NCBI GenBank assembly: GCA_964628685.1
Contig: CAZVNM010000001.1
Location: forward strand, 372,001 to 436,000
Origin: CALMEC01 sp964628685
GTDB taxonomy: Bacteria > Actinomycetota > Thermoleophilia > Miltoncostaeales > Miltoncostaeaceae
DNA: 64,000 nt
Reading direction: 5' to 3'
In this document: in pieces, positions 45,223 to 54,866 of the stretch
How the letters are laid out: each line of letters starts with the position of its first letter
Position numbering within the stretch: the stretch's first letter is position 1
Made by a program: the position numbers and the translations under genes
Notes under the pieces: model-generated
Database searches by the model: none
Told to the model about the DNA's origin: nothing
Seen by the model: only the letters and a program-made list of their open reading frames with translations

Positions 45223-45777
45223 CGCGAACCCGCGACAGACGCCGTCCAGGAAGAGGTCGGCGGCGAACGCCGCGGCGTCCTCTGGCCCGGCCTCGTCGGC
45301 CAGCTCGCACGCGAATCCGATGAGGGCCCCGAGCGACGACAGGATCCACTGGATCGGCACGTCCTCACGCAGGGTGCCGTCGGCTCTCCCCCGTTCGACC
45401 AGCGCGATCAGACGGACGCCGACGGTGCTTCGAAGCGCCTCGTCCTCCTGCACGCGGTTCTCGCGCAGGACGATGACGAACCGGTGCCCCACGTGGACCA
45501 GCACGCGGAAGACCCGCCGGATCGCCTCGTCCACCGGCACGCTCGGCAACCGCGCCGCCTCGAGCGCGGCACCGGCCTTGTCCGTCGCACGGTGGAAGAG
45601 GTCGCGCACCAGCGCCTCGCGGCCCTCGTAGTGGCGGTAGAGCGTCGCACGGCCGACCCCCGCCGCGTCGGCGATCTGCGCCATGCTGGCGTCCGGCTCG
45701 GATGCGAGGAGCGGGGCGGCGGCATCCAGGATCACCTGCCGCGTCCGCTCCTCCCGTCCGATCGGCGCCGTCGTCAC
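45202..45777 (-). CDS. TetR-family repressor of the MMPL exporter
   Basis: The 191-residue protein has the TetR HTH at residues 13-57: TRQVILDAAAPLLASEPDAS, MAQIADAAGVGRATLYRHYEGRE. The C-terminal helical ligand domain is variable. Its ATG overlaps the TGA of the upstream MMPL gene (ATGA), so repressor and exporter are made from one mRNA. The likely operator is the palindrome at 48,056-48,073, giving feedback control. Confidence 0.9.
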   Translation of the reverse strand: MTTAPIGREERTRQVILDAAAPLLASEPDASMAQIADAAGVGRATLYRHYEGREALVRDLFHRATDKAGAALEAARLPSVPVDEAIRRVFRVLVHVGHRFVIVLRENRVQEDEALRSTVGVRLIALVERGRADGTLREDVPIQWILSSLGALIGFACELADEAGPEDAAAFAADLFLDGVCRGFAHPPAGG

Positions 45778-48008
45778 GACGCCGCCGGCGCCGCCGGTTG
45801 CGACGTGAGCTCGTCCTCCCGCTCGTGTGGCGGCTCGATGGTGAGCCTGGGCAGGATGCGGTCGAGCCAGCGCGGGATGTACCAGGCACGATGGTCCAGC
45901 AGGTGCATGAGCGCGGGCACGAGCACCAGCCGAACGATGAACGCATCGATCACGATGGCCGCGCCCAGCGCCACGCCGAACTCCTTGATGATCCGGTCCG
46001 GGCCGAGGATGAACGCGAAGAACACCACCGCCATGATGGCCGCCGCTGCCGCGACGACCCGGCCGATGGCGCCCACCCCGTCGACGATGGCCGGTCGGGG
46101 CGCATCACCGTGCACGTACTCCTCGCGTATGCGACTCACCAGGAAGACCTCGTAATCCATCGAGAGGCCGAAGAGGATCGCGAACACGATCACCGGGAGG
46201 AACGACTCCACGGGCCCGGTCTGATCGAGACCGATGAGCGAAATTCCCCAGCCGAACTGGAAGATCATCACGAGGATACCCGCGGCCGCACCGGCCGACA
46301 GCACGGTGGTGAGCGCCGCCTTGGCCGCGATCACGATGGACCGGAAGGCCATAGTGAGCATCAGGAACGTGATGCCGACCGCCACCAGAAGGAAGAGCGG
46401 GAACCGTCCGAGGATGCGGTCGGCGATGTCCTCGAACGCGGCGGTCGAGCCACCCACGTAGGCGGCGCCGCCGGTTGTGCCGACGGTCGACGGGACGATC
46501 TCGTTGCGCAGGCGCTGCACGAGTTGACGCGTCTGCTCCGAGTCGGGTGACGTCGTCGGGAAGACGATCACCTGCGCCGCCGTGCCGGCGTCGTTCTGGA
46601 TGGCCGGCGGCACGGACGCCACGCCCTCGTCGGCCTTGATGGCGGTCACGAGACGCTCGGCGGTGCCGGGGGACTTCCGCTGGTCGACGGCGATGAGGAG
46701 CGGCCCGTTGAACCCGGGGCCGAAGCCCTCGGCCAGGATGTCGTAGGCGCGTCGCGTGGTCTGGGTCTCCGAGCCGGTGCCGGCGTCGCTCGAGCCCAGG
46801 TGCACCCACCCGATGGCCGGCAGTGCCAGGGCGCCCAGAACGATGACCGGGACGATCGTCGCGGGGACCGCGTGACGCGTCACCCACCGCGTCCAGCGGG
46901 TGAAGAAGGAGTTCTGCCGGGACTCGTGCGAGTCGTCGCGCTGCTTGACGAACGGCACGCGGGCGCGGTCGATGCGGTGTCCGAGCAGGCTGAGCACCGC
47001 CGGCAGCAGCGTCGTGGCGGCCAGCACGGCCATGACGACCGTGATGGCCGCGCCGAAGCCGAGCTTGGTGATGAAGTCGAGTCCCACCACCGCCAGCGCC
47101 GAGATGGAGATGGCGACGGTGATGCCGGCGAAGATGACCGCCCGGCCGGCGGTGGCGGTGGCCACGGCGGCCGCGTCGCGGGGGCTCAGGCCGTCGTGGA
47201 GCGCCTGCCGGAACCGCGTGACGATGAAGAGCGAGTAGTCGATGCCGACGCCCAGGCCGATCATGGTGGCGAGGGTCGGTGTGATGGTGTTGAAGTCCGA
47301 GAACTTCGCCAGGATCAGGAGGATCGCGAGCCCCAGGCCCACCGAGAGCAGGGCGAGGATGATCGGCACGCCCATGGCGACGAACGAGCCGAACACGATC
47401 ATCAGGATGATCATCGCCGCGACCAGGCCCAGGATCTCGCTGGTGCCGCCCTGCGGCGCCTCCTGCGCCTGGATCACCTGCCCCGCGTATTCCACCTGGA
47501 CGGTCTGGCCGACGGCCGCCGACACGTCCTTCTCCATGCGCTGCACGTCGGCCTTCGGCACCTCGAAGGCCTGCTTGTCGAACTGCACGTCCGCGTAGGC
47601 GATGCGCTCGTCCTCGGAGAGCGCCCCGCTCTCACCGGCGAACGGGTCGCCGACGCTCGTCACACCCGGGATCGCCTTCGCGGCCGCGACGGCCTTCTGC
47701 ACGCCCGCCTTCTGCTCGGCGGTGGTGAGGGTGCCGTCCCTGGCCTGGAACACGAGCGTGGCGGTGTCACCCGCCCGTGCCGGGAACTGGTCCTCCAGCA
47801 GGTCGACCGCGCGCTGGGCGTCGGAGTTGGGGATGGTGAAACGGTCGACCAGGCGTCCGCCCAGTGCGGTGCTGACACCGACGATCGCCACGGCTGCGGC
47901 GATCCAGATGATCACGGTCAGCCAGGGGTGCGTGGCACACCACCGGCCCAGGCGGGCAAGGGCACCCTCGTGACGCACGCCGTGACCGGCGGAGCGTGAG
48001 CGATCCAT
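45774..48008 (-). CDS. MMPL/RND-family membrane exporter
   Basis: The 744-residue protein has the MMPL layout: helix 1 (HPWLTVIIWIAAAVAIVGVS), a large outer domain, helices 2-6 containing TPTLATMIGLGVGIDYSLFI with the proton-relay GxGxDY motif, a second outer loop, and helices 8-12 with FAILFGLSMDYEVFLVSRIR. Members export lipids or drugs by proton antiport. It starts at ATG 48006-48008 after an AAGGAAA Shine-Dalgarno site, one of the genes here with a proper leader. Confidence 0.92.
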   Translation of the reverse strand: MDRSRSAGHGVRHEGALARLGRWCATHPWLTVIIWIAAAVAIVGVSTALGGRLVDRFTIPNSDAQRAVDLLEDQFPARAGDTATLVFQARDGTLTTAEQKAGVQKAVAAAKAIPGVTSVGDPFAGESGALSEDERIAYADVQFDKQAFEVPKADVQRMEKDVSAAVGQTVQVEYAGQVIQAQEAPQGGTSEILGLVAAMIILMIVFGSFVAMGVPIILALLSVGLGLAILLILAKFSDFNTITPTLATMIGLGVGIDYSLFIVTRFRQALHDGLSPRDAAAVATATAGRAVIFAGITVAISISALAVVGLDFITKLGFGAAITVVMAVLAATTLLPAVLSLLGHRIDRARVPFVKQRDDSHESRQNSFFTRWTRWVTRHAVPATIVPVIVLGALALPAIGWVHLGSSDAGTGSETQTTRRAYDILAEGFGPGFNGPLLIAVDQRKSPGTAERLVTAIKADEGVASVPPAIQNDAGTAAQVIVFPTTSPDSEQTRQLVQRLRNEIVPSTVGTTGGAAYVGGSTAAFEDIADRILGRFPLFLLVAVGITFLMLTMAFRSIVIAAKAALTTVLSAGAAAGILVMIFQFGWGISLIGLDQTGPVESFLPVIVFAILFGLSMDYEVFLVSRIREEYVHGDAPRPAIVDGVGAIGRVVAAAAAIMAVVFFAFILGPDRIIKEFGVALGAAIVIDAFIVRLVLVPALMHLLDHRAWYIPRWLDRILPRLTIEPPHEREDELTSQPAAPAAS

Positions 48009-48055
48009 CAAGTTTCCTTCCGTGGCGAATTCGTTCGGCACAGAACAGTATCGCA

Positions 48056-48073
48056 TGAGACTGTCGAGTCTCA
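48056..48073. promoter_or_regulatory. TetR-type operator upstream of the MMPL-tetR operon
   Basis: TGAGACT-GTCG-AGTCTCA is a perfect 7-bp inverted repeat with a 4-bp centre, about 47 bp before the MMPL start. The form is typical of TetR operators. A candidate -10 (GATACTGT on the minus strand) lies just downstream, so bound repressor would cover the promoter. Confidence 0.75.
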
Positions 48074-48144
48074 CCAAGAAACGGTGAAGATCGCGTCCTA
48101 TCGATCGTGCGCGACCCGGTCGGCCCCGCACGAGGTGACGTACG

Positions 48145-49197
48145 TCAGCGCACCGGACGGAGCGAGGCGGCCACCTGGACGAGTGCCTCGCGCGGAAGTG
48201 GTCCGGAGACCGTGAAGCGCACCTTCCCCTCCCGCCAGAACAGGTGCGGGATGACCTCCGGTCCCGACGCGTACTTCGCGGGCGCGGAACCGACGGACAC
48301 GTCGGTGGTGGTGACCGCACCGCACTCGTGGCCGAACGGGTCGTCCGGCCAGTCCGTGGCGCCGGCTCGCTGGCTGACCGTGATGCGCTCCTGCCCCCGA
48401 CGGTACTCGGCGGTGAAGAGCCATGCGGACGGTGGGATCGAGGCCTCGGCGCCGGTCGCCGCGGAACGGGGCGCCCACCCCGACACCACGAGTCGGTACC
48501 CATCGGGCAGGGTCGTCGGCACGCGCGGCGTGTAGGGCAGTCGCTCGGCGGCGACGGCCGGGGCGACCCGCCTGAATCCGTCGCTCGCGACGTAACGCCC
48601 CGGCCCGGCCGTGGCGGGCGGGGTGAAGGTCCCCGCCGGGAACGTGCGGTTGACCATGCGATACGAGTACCGGGTCACCTGGACCGTCTTCCCGGCGGCC
48701 GTGCGCTCCACGATCTGGAGGGGCATGAGGGTGTCGGCGACCAGCCAGACGGTCGCGCGCCGCGGCCCGAGCGCCGCGCACGCGTTGGGCGGCAGGGCCA
48801 CCGTCGCGCGCAGGGCGCGGGTCGACCCGATGGTCGCGGGAACAAGGGTGGCCTGGCCGGCCCGCGCGCGGGCGAGCAGGCTCGCCACGAGCTCCGTGTA
48901 CAGGTCGGCGGTCCGCTGGAACCCGTCCGGGCGCGCCGGGTACTGGTCGCGCAGGAGCGAACCGCGCTGAGTCGCCGTGCGACCCCAGTGCTCGGTGCCG
49001 CGCACGAAGACCGACGGGGCGAAGCCGGGTGCGACGATCTGCATCCGCACGTCCTCTCCCTGGACGGTCCGGACGATGGTGTCGTTGGAGGTGCTGTGCA
49101 CCACCACGCGATAGGACTCGACCGGCAGCGTGGCCACCGGTGGCGCGCTCAGCGGTGTGGCGGCCGTCGCCGCGGCGAGGACGAATGCGGTGATCAT
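48145..49197 (-). CDS. Secreted protein, LolA/MucB-like beta fold
   Basis: The 350-residue protein has an N-terminal signal-like segment (MITAFVLAAATAATPLSAPP). Long beta-rich sequence follows (SYRVVVHSTSNDTIVRTVQG, RMQIVAPGFAPSVFVRGTEH, KTVQVTRYSYRMVNRTFPAG) and a second beta-rich half (LPDGYRLVVSGWAPRS). The first half resembles LolA/RseB-type lipid-binding half-barrels, the second a DUF4367-like domain; both are impressions. TAGGTT lies 6 nt before the ATG. Confidence 0.6.
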   Translation of the reverse strand: MITAFVLAAATAATPLSAPPVATLPVESYRVVVHSTSNDTIVRTVQGEDVRMQIVAPGFAPSVFVRGTEHWGRTATQRGSLLRDQYPARPDGFQRTADLYTELVASLLARARAGQATLVPATIGSTRALRATVALPPNACAALGPRRATVWLVADTLMPLQIVERTAAGKTVQVTRYSYRMVNRTFPAGTFTPPATAGPGRYVASDGFRRVAPAVAAERLPYTPRVPTTLPDGYRLVVSGWAPRSAATGAEASIPPSAWLFTAEYRRGQERITVSQRAGATDWPDDPFGHECGAVTTTDVSVGSAPAKYASGPEVIPHLFWREGKVRFTVSGPLPREALVQVAASLRPVR

Positions 49198-49238
49198 GCG
49201 TCCAACCTACTCCGACCGGCGGCCGCACATACCGTCGA

Positions 49239-51311
49239 TCAGACGGTCGGTTCGTCCTCCGACGCGGGGCGATGGTCCTCCGCGTCCGTGGAGGCCTCCA
49301 GCACCGGCAGTCCCTGGGCCTGGTCCAACGGTTGTGGTCGCGGCGGACGCGGCAGTCCGGCGGCCTCGTAGGCGTCGGCCTCGTCCAGCGTCTCGTGCTC
49401 CAGAAGCGCCTGGGTGAGCGCCTCGAGCTTGTCGCGGTTTCCTGCGAGCTTCTCGACGGCCTCCTCGTAACAGGCCTCGATGATCTTGCGCACCTCCTCG
49501 TCCACCAGCTCCTGTGTCTTGGCGGACGCTGCGGCGCCGATGCCGGGAAAGAGCATGGGCTCGTCGTTGGGGCCGGGCAGCACCGACACCGGGCCGATGA
49601 CCTCGCTCATGCCCCACCGGCCGACCATCTGCTTGGCGATCTTCGTGACCTGCTCCAGGTCGGACTCCGCACCGGTGGTGACGTTGCCGTAGACGATCTC
49701 CTCCGCGGCGCGGCCGCCGAGCGCCCCCACGATGCGTCCCCGCAGGTACTCGGCGTCGTAGCCGTAGCGGTCGGTGGACGGCGCCTGGAACGTCACGCCC
49801 AGCGCGCGTCCACGCGGGATGATCGAGATTTTGCGCACCGGGTCGGCACCCTCGATCAGCATGCCGAGCAGGGCGTGACCCGACTCGTGGTACGCCGTGC
49901 GTTCGCGCTCCTCGCGGGAGAGCATGATGCGCCGCTCCGCACCCAGCACGATCTTCTCGAGCGAGTCGGTGAAGTCGGACAGCATGACCTTCTCGTGCTC
50001 GCGACGGGCCGCGAGGAGGGCGGCCTCGTTGGCGAGGTTCGCCAGATCGGCACCGACCATGCCGGGTGTGCTCGACGCCAGGCCCTCGAGGTCGACGTCG
50101 TCGCCCAGCGGCATGTGGCGCGTGTGCACCCGCAGGATCGCGAGCCGCCCGTTCTGGTCGGGCGGGTTGACCGCGACGCGGCGGTCGAAGCGGCCCGGTC
50201 GCAGGAGGGCGGCGTCCAGCACCTCCATGCGGTTGGTGGCGGCGATGACGATGACGCCCTCCGAACCGGAGAAGCCGTCCATCTCGGTGAGGATCTGGTT
50301 GAGCGTCTGCTCGCGTTCCTCGTGCCCGCCCATGCCCCCGCCGCCGCTGCTGCGCGACCGGCCGATCGCGTCCAGCTCGTCGATGAAGATGATGGCGGGC
50401 GAGGCCTCCTTGGCCTGTTTGAACAGGTCGCGCACGCGGCTGGCGCCCACGCCGACGAACATCTCGACGAACTCCGACGCCGAGAGCGAGAAGAACGGCA
50501 CGCCGGCCTCGCCCGCCACCGCGCGCGCCAGGAGGGTCTTGCCGGTGCCGGGCGGACCGAAGAGCAGCACGCCCTTGGGGATCTTGCCGCCCAGCTGGAG
50601 GTACTTCTGCGGCTGCTTCAGGAAGTCGACGACCTCGGTGAGCTCCGCCTTCACCTCGTCGATGCCGGCGACGTCGGCGAACGTCGTTCGCTGGTGGCTG
50701 GCGTCGTAGCGCTTGGCCCGCGACTTGCCCACGCTGAAGATGCCGCCCCCTGCCCCGCCCGCCCCGCCCGCGGCACGCCGGAAGAGCCACAGGAGCAGGG
50801 CGATCATGAGGATCGCCGGTCCGAAACCGACGAGGATCGTCATGAGGAGGGAACGCGGCTGATCGGCCGATCTGGCGTTGATGACCGTGCCCTTCTCCAT
50901 CAGCCGGTCGAGCAGCGTGTTCTTGTCGGCACCCGACAGGTCAGGGACGATCGTGTGGAACTCGGTCACCTCCTCGGTCGCACCGTCCGGGTCGGTGTAG
51001 CGCACCGGCTGCTTGAACGTGCCGTCGATGACGTCCAGCCGGGTGCTGATCTCCTTGATCGTCCCCGCGTTCACCTGCTCGTTGAAGAAGTTGTAGGTGA
51101 TCGTCGTGCGGTCGGGCTGCGGCGAGAGGATCGGCAGCAGCAGGAAGTTGATCGCCAGGAGGGCGATGACGAACACCCAGATGCCGGGGGTGCGCGGGAA
51201 ACGCCCACCGCTCTTGGCCGGCTTCTCGTCGTCCGTGCCCTCGACGCGCCAGCCCGGCGGGTCCTCCTTGGGACGGCGGGGCGATTGGCGCTTGTCGGCT
51301 TCGCTGCTCAC
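49239..51311 (-). CDS. ftsH: ATP-dependent zinc metalloprotease FtsH
   Basis: The 690-residue protein has two membrane helices (about 44-62 and 154-178) around an extracytoplasmic domain. The AAA domain has Walker A GPPGTGKT (252-259), IIFIDELDAIGR and the SRH RPGRFDRRVAVN. The protease zinc site HESGHALLG sits near residue 475, with a distal Asp-containing GAESDLEQVTKIA. It degrades membrane and short-lived cytosolic proteins as a hexamer. Start GTG at 51309-51311; the acidic Pro-rich C-terminal tail is normal. Confidence 0.95.
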   Translation of the reverse strand: MSSEADKRQSPRRPKEDPPGWRVEGTDDEKPAKSGGRFPRTPGIWVFVIALLAINFLLLPILSPQPDRTTITYNFFNEQVNAGTIKEISTRLDVIDGTFKQPVRYTDPDGATEEVTEFHTIVPDLSGADKNTLLDRLMEKGTVINARSADQPRSLLMTILVGFGPAILMIALLLWLFRRAAGGAGGAGGGIFSVGKSRAKRYDASHQRTTFADVAGIDEVKAELTEVVDFLKQPQKYLQLGGKIPKGVLLFGPPGTGKTLLARAVAGEAGVPFFSLSASEFVEMFVGVGASRVRDLFKQAKEASPAIIFIDELDAIGRSRSSGGGGMGGHEEREQTLNQILTEMDGFSGSEGVIVIAATNRMEVLDAALLRPGRFDRRVAVNPPDQNGRLAILRVHTRHMPLGDDVDLEGLASSTPGMVGADLANLANEAALLAARREHEKVMLSDFTDSLEKIVLGAERRIMLSREERERTAYHESGHALLGMLIEGADPVRKISIIPRGRALGVTFQAPSTDRYGYDAEYLRGRIVGALGGRAAEEIVYGNVTTGAESDLEQVTKIAKQMVGRWGMSEVIGPVSVLPGPNDEPMLFPGIGAAASAKTQELVDEEVRKIIEACYEEAVEKLAGNRDKLEALTQALLEHETLDEADAYEAAGLPRPPRPQPLDQAQGLPVLEASTDAEDHRPASEDEPTV

Positions 51312-51462
51312 GACCGCTGGATGATGTCAGGCCGGAGACCGCGGCGTCGCGGGTGCGACCCGCGTCGTCGCGACGCGACCGGTGGAAGCGGCATCAGTCG
51401 AGCAGGTCGGGCACCCGTCGACGATCCCGCGACGCGCCCGTGGGTGCCCGCCTCCGACCGCG

Positions 51463-52572
51463 TCAGGAACGGTCGGTGCGACCCACCCGGTCCTGACGCT
51501 TGGTTCGGCGCGGCAGGGACCAACCGGTGTCCGCACCGTCCTCCTGCGGGGGCTGCCCGTGCCGGACGACGGTCGGCTCGTCGCCTGAGGCGACCGTCGG
51601 CGCATCGTCACCGGTGACCGGTGCGTCCATGGTCGCGGTCACGGCCGTCGTGTCGCCGGCGAGCACGGGGCCGACCGGTCCGACCGCGCGCGCCTTGGCC
51701 CGGGCGACGCGCACCTGGCGCCGGTGCAGGAGCTCGGCGTTCAGCTCACCGCCCACGAGGAACATCAGACCGCTGAAGTAGAGGAACGTCATGTAGACGA
51801 AAATCGTTCCCAGCGTGCCGTAGACGCCCTGCAGGTTGTGGATCAGGTTCGCGTAGAGCGACACGGCCGCGGTGGACGCATACCAGGCGATGGTGGCCAG
51901 CACGGCGCCCGGGAGGATCGCCCGGAAGCCCAGGCGCATCTGGTTCGGGCCGAACCGGTAGAGCAGCGTCAGGAACAGGAAGATCGTGAAGAGGCCCGCC
52001 GGCATCGTGAGCGAATCCACCAGGTCGCGCGTGGACTGGTCGGCGCCCAGCATGCGCGCGATGCCGCCGATCAGCCGCTCGCCACCGGCCAGCGTCAGGA
52101 CGCTCGCCACCGCCAGCATGACGGTGCCGGCCGCGAGCACCATGTTGATGCCCTTCGCGCGGATCCACCGCCGGTGCGGCAGCCGCTGGGCGCGGTCCAG
52201 CCCGTCGACGAGCGCGCCGATGGCGTTGGACGACATGTAGAGGCCGATGATCGACGCACCGACGATGACGAGTCCGGCCGCGGCGCCCGACGCGGTGGCC
52301 GTGTTGAACGCGCTCGCGAGGCCGCTGATGCCCGGGATCGTCTCCTCGAGCTTGTCGAACAGGTTGGTGTACGCGTCCGGACCCGCCAGCCGGATGGCGG
52401 TCACGACGACGAACAGGAAGGGGATGGTCGCGAGGAACGCGTTGAACGCGAACTGGCTCGCGGTGCCGGTGATGCCGTTTCCCATGCAGCGGCGCAGGGT
52501 CGCGAGGAAGAGCCTTCCGACCCAGCGCGGGAAGCGGACGAGCGGCGCGGTGATGAGCGTTCTGGCGTTCAC
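51463..52572 (-). CDS. YihY/BrkB-family membrane protein
   Basis: The 369-residue protein has six predicted helices with the YihY pattern: NGITGTASQFAFNAFLATIP, SIIGLYMSSNAIGALVDGLD, YRFGPNQMRLGFRAILPGAV and GTIFVYMTFLYFSGLMFLVG. A hydrophilic C-terminal tail of about 90 residues has repeated Asp/Thr/Val elements. Function of the family is unsettled despite the old name ribonuclease BN. Confidence 0.87.
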   Translation of the reverse strand: MNARTLITAPLVRFPRWVGRLFLATLRRCMGNGITGTASQFAFNAFLATIPFLFVVVTAIRLAGPDAYTNLFDKLEETIPGISGLASAFNTATASGAAAGLVIVGASIIGLYMSSNAIGALVDGLDRAQRLPHRRWIRAKGINMVLAAGTVMLAVASVLTLAGGERLIGGIARMLGADQSTRDLVDSLTMPAGLFTIFLFLTLLYRFGPNQMRLGFRAILPGAVLATIAWYASTAAVSLYANLIHNLQGVYGTLGTIFVYMTFLYFSGLMFLVGGELNAELLHRRQVRVARAKARAVGPVGPVLAGDTTAVTATMDAPVTGDDAPTVASGDEPTVVRHGQPPQEDGADTGWSLPRRTKRQDRVGRTDRS

Positions 52573-52660
52573 GGGAGAGGCGGGGCGCGCACCACCCGGC
52601 GCGCGGGGTCGGGTCCAGTGTAGACGCGGGCGACCGGCGGGGGCACCCGGCCCCGTCGGA

Positions 52661-54778
52661 TCAGTTCCCCGTCGGGGCCGCCGCCCCTCCCGGCGGACGG
52701 TCCCGGGCCGCGGCCCGCGCCATGAGCGTCTCGTGCGTGTCGACCGGTTCGGCGCCCCTGGTGGGCCGGATCTTGGTCCAGGTGCCGTCGGCCGACAGCG
52801 ACCATGCGAGCGCCGTGTCGCGGCGTCCCACGTCGAGGATGGCCTCGAGTTCGGCGCAGGCGGCGGGATCCTCCACCGGCGTGAACACCTCGACGCGGTT
52901 GTCGAGGTTGCGGACCATCACGTCCGCGGAGCCGATCCAGTAGGAGGTCTCGTCGCCGCGGGTGAACGCGAAGATGCGCGTGTGCTCCAGGAACCGTCCG
53001 ACGATGCTCGTGACGCGGATCGTCTCGCTGACACCGGGCACGCCGGGGCGCAGCCCGCAGATGCCGCGGATGCTGAGGTCGACCGGCACGCCCGCCTGCG
53101 ACGCGCGGTAGAGCCCCTGGATCACCGGGCCGTCGATCAGCGAGTTGAGCTTCATCGAGATGCGCGCGGGCTGGCCCTTGCGGTGGGCGGCGATGACCCG
53201 GTCGATCTCGGCGAGGATGCCGTCGCGCATGTGCTCCGGTGCGACGAGGAGCTTGCGGTACTTGGGCACCCGGGCGAACCCGGTGAGGTAGTTGAAGAGG
53301 TCCGCGACGTCCTCGGTGATATCGGGGCGGCAGGTGAAGAGCCCCAGATCGGTGTAGAGGCGGGCGGTGGCGGGGTGATAGTTGCCGGTCCCGACGTGCG
53401 CGTAGCGACGCAGGCGCTTACCCTCGCGCCGCACGACCAGGGCAAGCTTGGCATGGGTCTTGACCCCCACCTGCCCGTAGACCACGTGCACGCCCGCGCG
53501 CTCCAGCACGTTGGCCCAGCCGATGTTGGCCTCCTCGTCGAAGCGGGCCTGCAGCTCGACCAGGCAGACGGTCTGCTTGCCGGCCGCGGCCGCCTTGACC
53601 AGCGCCGGGATGATCGGGGTGTCGCCGCTCGTGCGGTAGATGGTCTGCTTGATCGCGACCACGTCCGGATCGGCCGCGGCCTGCTCGACGAAGTGCGCGA
53701 CGCTCGTCATGAAGTCGTCGTACGGGTGGTGGACGAGGATGTCCTCCTGGCGGATGGCGGCGAAGATGTCCGACTCGCCGTCCTCGGTGCGAAGTCGCGG
53801 ATGGATGCGCGGCTCCCAGGGGCGCTGGGCGAGCGCCGGGCGCCGCGGGTCGAGCACCCCCCACAGGCACGTGAGGTCCAGCAGCCCGGAGATGCGGAAG
53901 ACGTCGCGCGCCTCCACACCCAGCTCGTCGGACAGTTCGGCCACGAGGGCCTTCGGGGCGCTGCGCTCCACCTCCAGGCGCACCACGTCGCCGAAGCGCC
54001 GGTGGCGCAGCTGTGCCTCCACCGCGCCCAGGAGGTCGTCGACGTCGTCCTCCACCGCGAAGTCGGCGTCGCGCGTGACGCGGAAGAGCGCCGAGTCGTT
54101 CACCTCCATGCCCGGGAAGACCCGGTCCATGTGGGCGCGCACGATCTCCTCGGTCGGCACCAGCCCGCCGGGCACCGGGAAGAAGCGCGGAAGACCGGGG
54201 TGCACCTTCACCCGCGCCAGCCGCGCCTCGCCCGTGGACGGGTCGGAGACCGTCGCCGCGAGGTTGAGCGAGAGTCCCGAGATGTAGGGGAACGGCTGCC
54301 CGGGTCCCACGGCGAGGGGCGTGAGCACCGGGTAGATGTCGTTGGTGAAGATCGTCTTCGCGCGCCGCAGGCTGCGGGCGTCCAGGTCCGCCAACCGCAG
54401 GATGGCGATGCCCTCCTGCGCGAGCGCCGGGGCGACCTCCTCCTTCCACAGCCGCCCCTGCTCGGTCACGAGCTCCTCGGTGCGGGCGGCGATCGCATCG
54501 AGGATGTCCAGCCGCGACAGCTGGTCCGGGGCGCTCGAGGGCCGGTCCTGCTCGAGCGCATCCTGCTGGCCGGCCACCCGCACCATGAAGAACTCGTCGA
54601 GGTTGGACGCGAAGATCGCCAGGAACTTGCAGCGCTCGAAGAGCGGCAGGTCCCCGTCGGCCGCGAGCGCGAGCACGCGCGCGTTGAACTCGAGCCAGGA
54701 GAGCTCGCGGTTGATGAAAAGGGCCGGATCGTCGAGGTTCGTGAGTCGGCTTCCGGATCGGCGGCGTGCGGGTGACAT
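52661..54778 (-). CDS. ppk: Polyphosphate kinase 1
   Basis: The 705-residue enzyme shows the PPK1 N domain (NRELSWLEFNARVLALA), the head domain, and the two PLD-like catalytic domains: IYRTSGDTPIIPALVKAA, QARFDEEANIGWANVLE, and the phospho-His segment RYAHVGTGNYHPATARLYTD. IRGICGLRPG and IGSADVMVRNLDNRVEVFTP follow. It polymerises ATP gamma-phosphate into polyphosphate at the membrane. The ATG at 54776-54778 gives the usual length; an upstream in-frame ATG (54829) adds only 17 residues. Confidence 0.95.
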   Translation of the reverse strand: MSPARRRSGSRLTNLDDPALFINRELSWLEFNARVLALAADGDLPLFERCKFLAIFASNLDEFFMVRVAGQQDALEQDRPSSAPDQLSRLDILDAIAARTEELVTEQGRLWKEEVAPALAQEGIAILRLADLDARSLRRAKTIFTNDIYPVLTPLAVGPGQPFPYISGLSLNLAATVSDPSTGEARLARVKVHPGLPRFFPVPGGLVPTEEIVRAHMDRVFPGMEVNDSALFRVTRDADFAVEDDVDDLLGAVEAQLRHRRFGDVVRLEVERSAPKALVAELSDELGVEARDVFRISGLLDLTCLWGVLDPRRPALAQRPWEPRIHPRLRTEDGESDIFAAIRQEDILVHHPYDDFMTSVAHFVEQAAADPDVVAIKQTIYRTSGDTPIIPALVKAAAAGKQTVCLVELQARFDEEANIGWANVLERAGVHVVYGQVGVKTHAKLALVVRREGKRLRRYAHVGTGNYHPATARLYTDLGLFTCRPDITEDVADLFNYLTGFARVPKYRKLLVAPEHMRDGILAEIDRVIAAHRKGQPARISMKLNSLIDGPVIQGLYRASQAGVPVDLSIRGICGLRPGVPGVSETIRVTSIVGRFLEHTRIFAFTRGDETSYWIGSADVMVRNLDNRVEVFTPVEDPAACAELEAILDVGRRDTALAWSLSADGTWTKIRPTRGAEPVDTHETLMARAAARDRPPGGAAAPTGN

Positions 54779-54866
54779 CGGCACATTGTGCCTGCTCGCG
54801 AGATGCCGACGGTGAACACCGTCAGCCACGGCACCGATCAGCCGCGACGGCGACCCCGCGCCGGCG

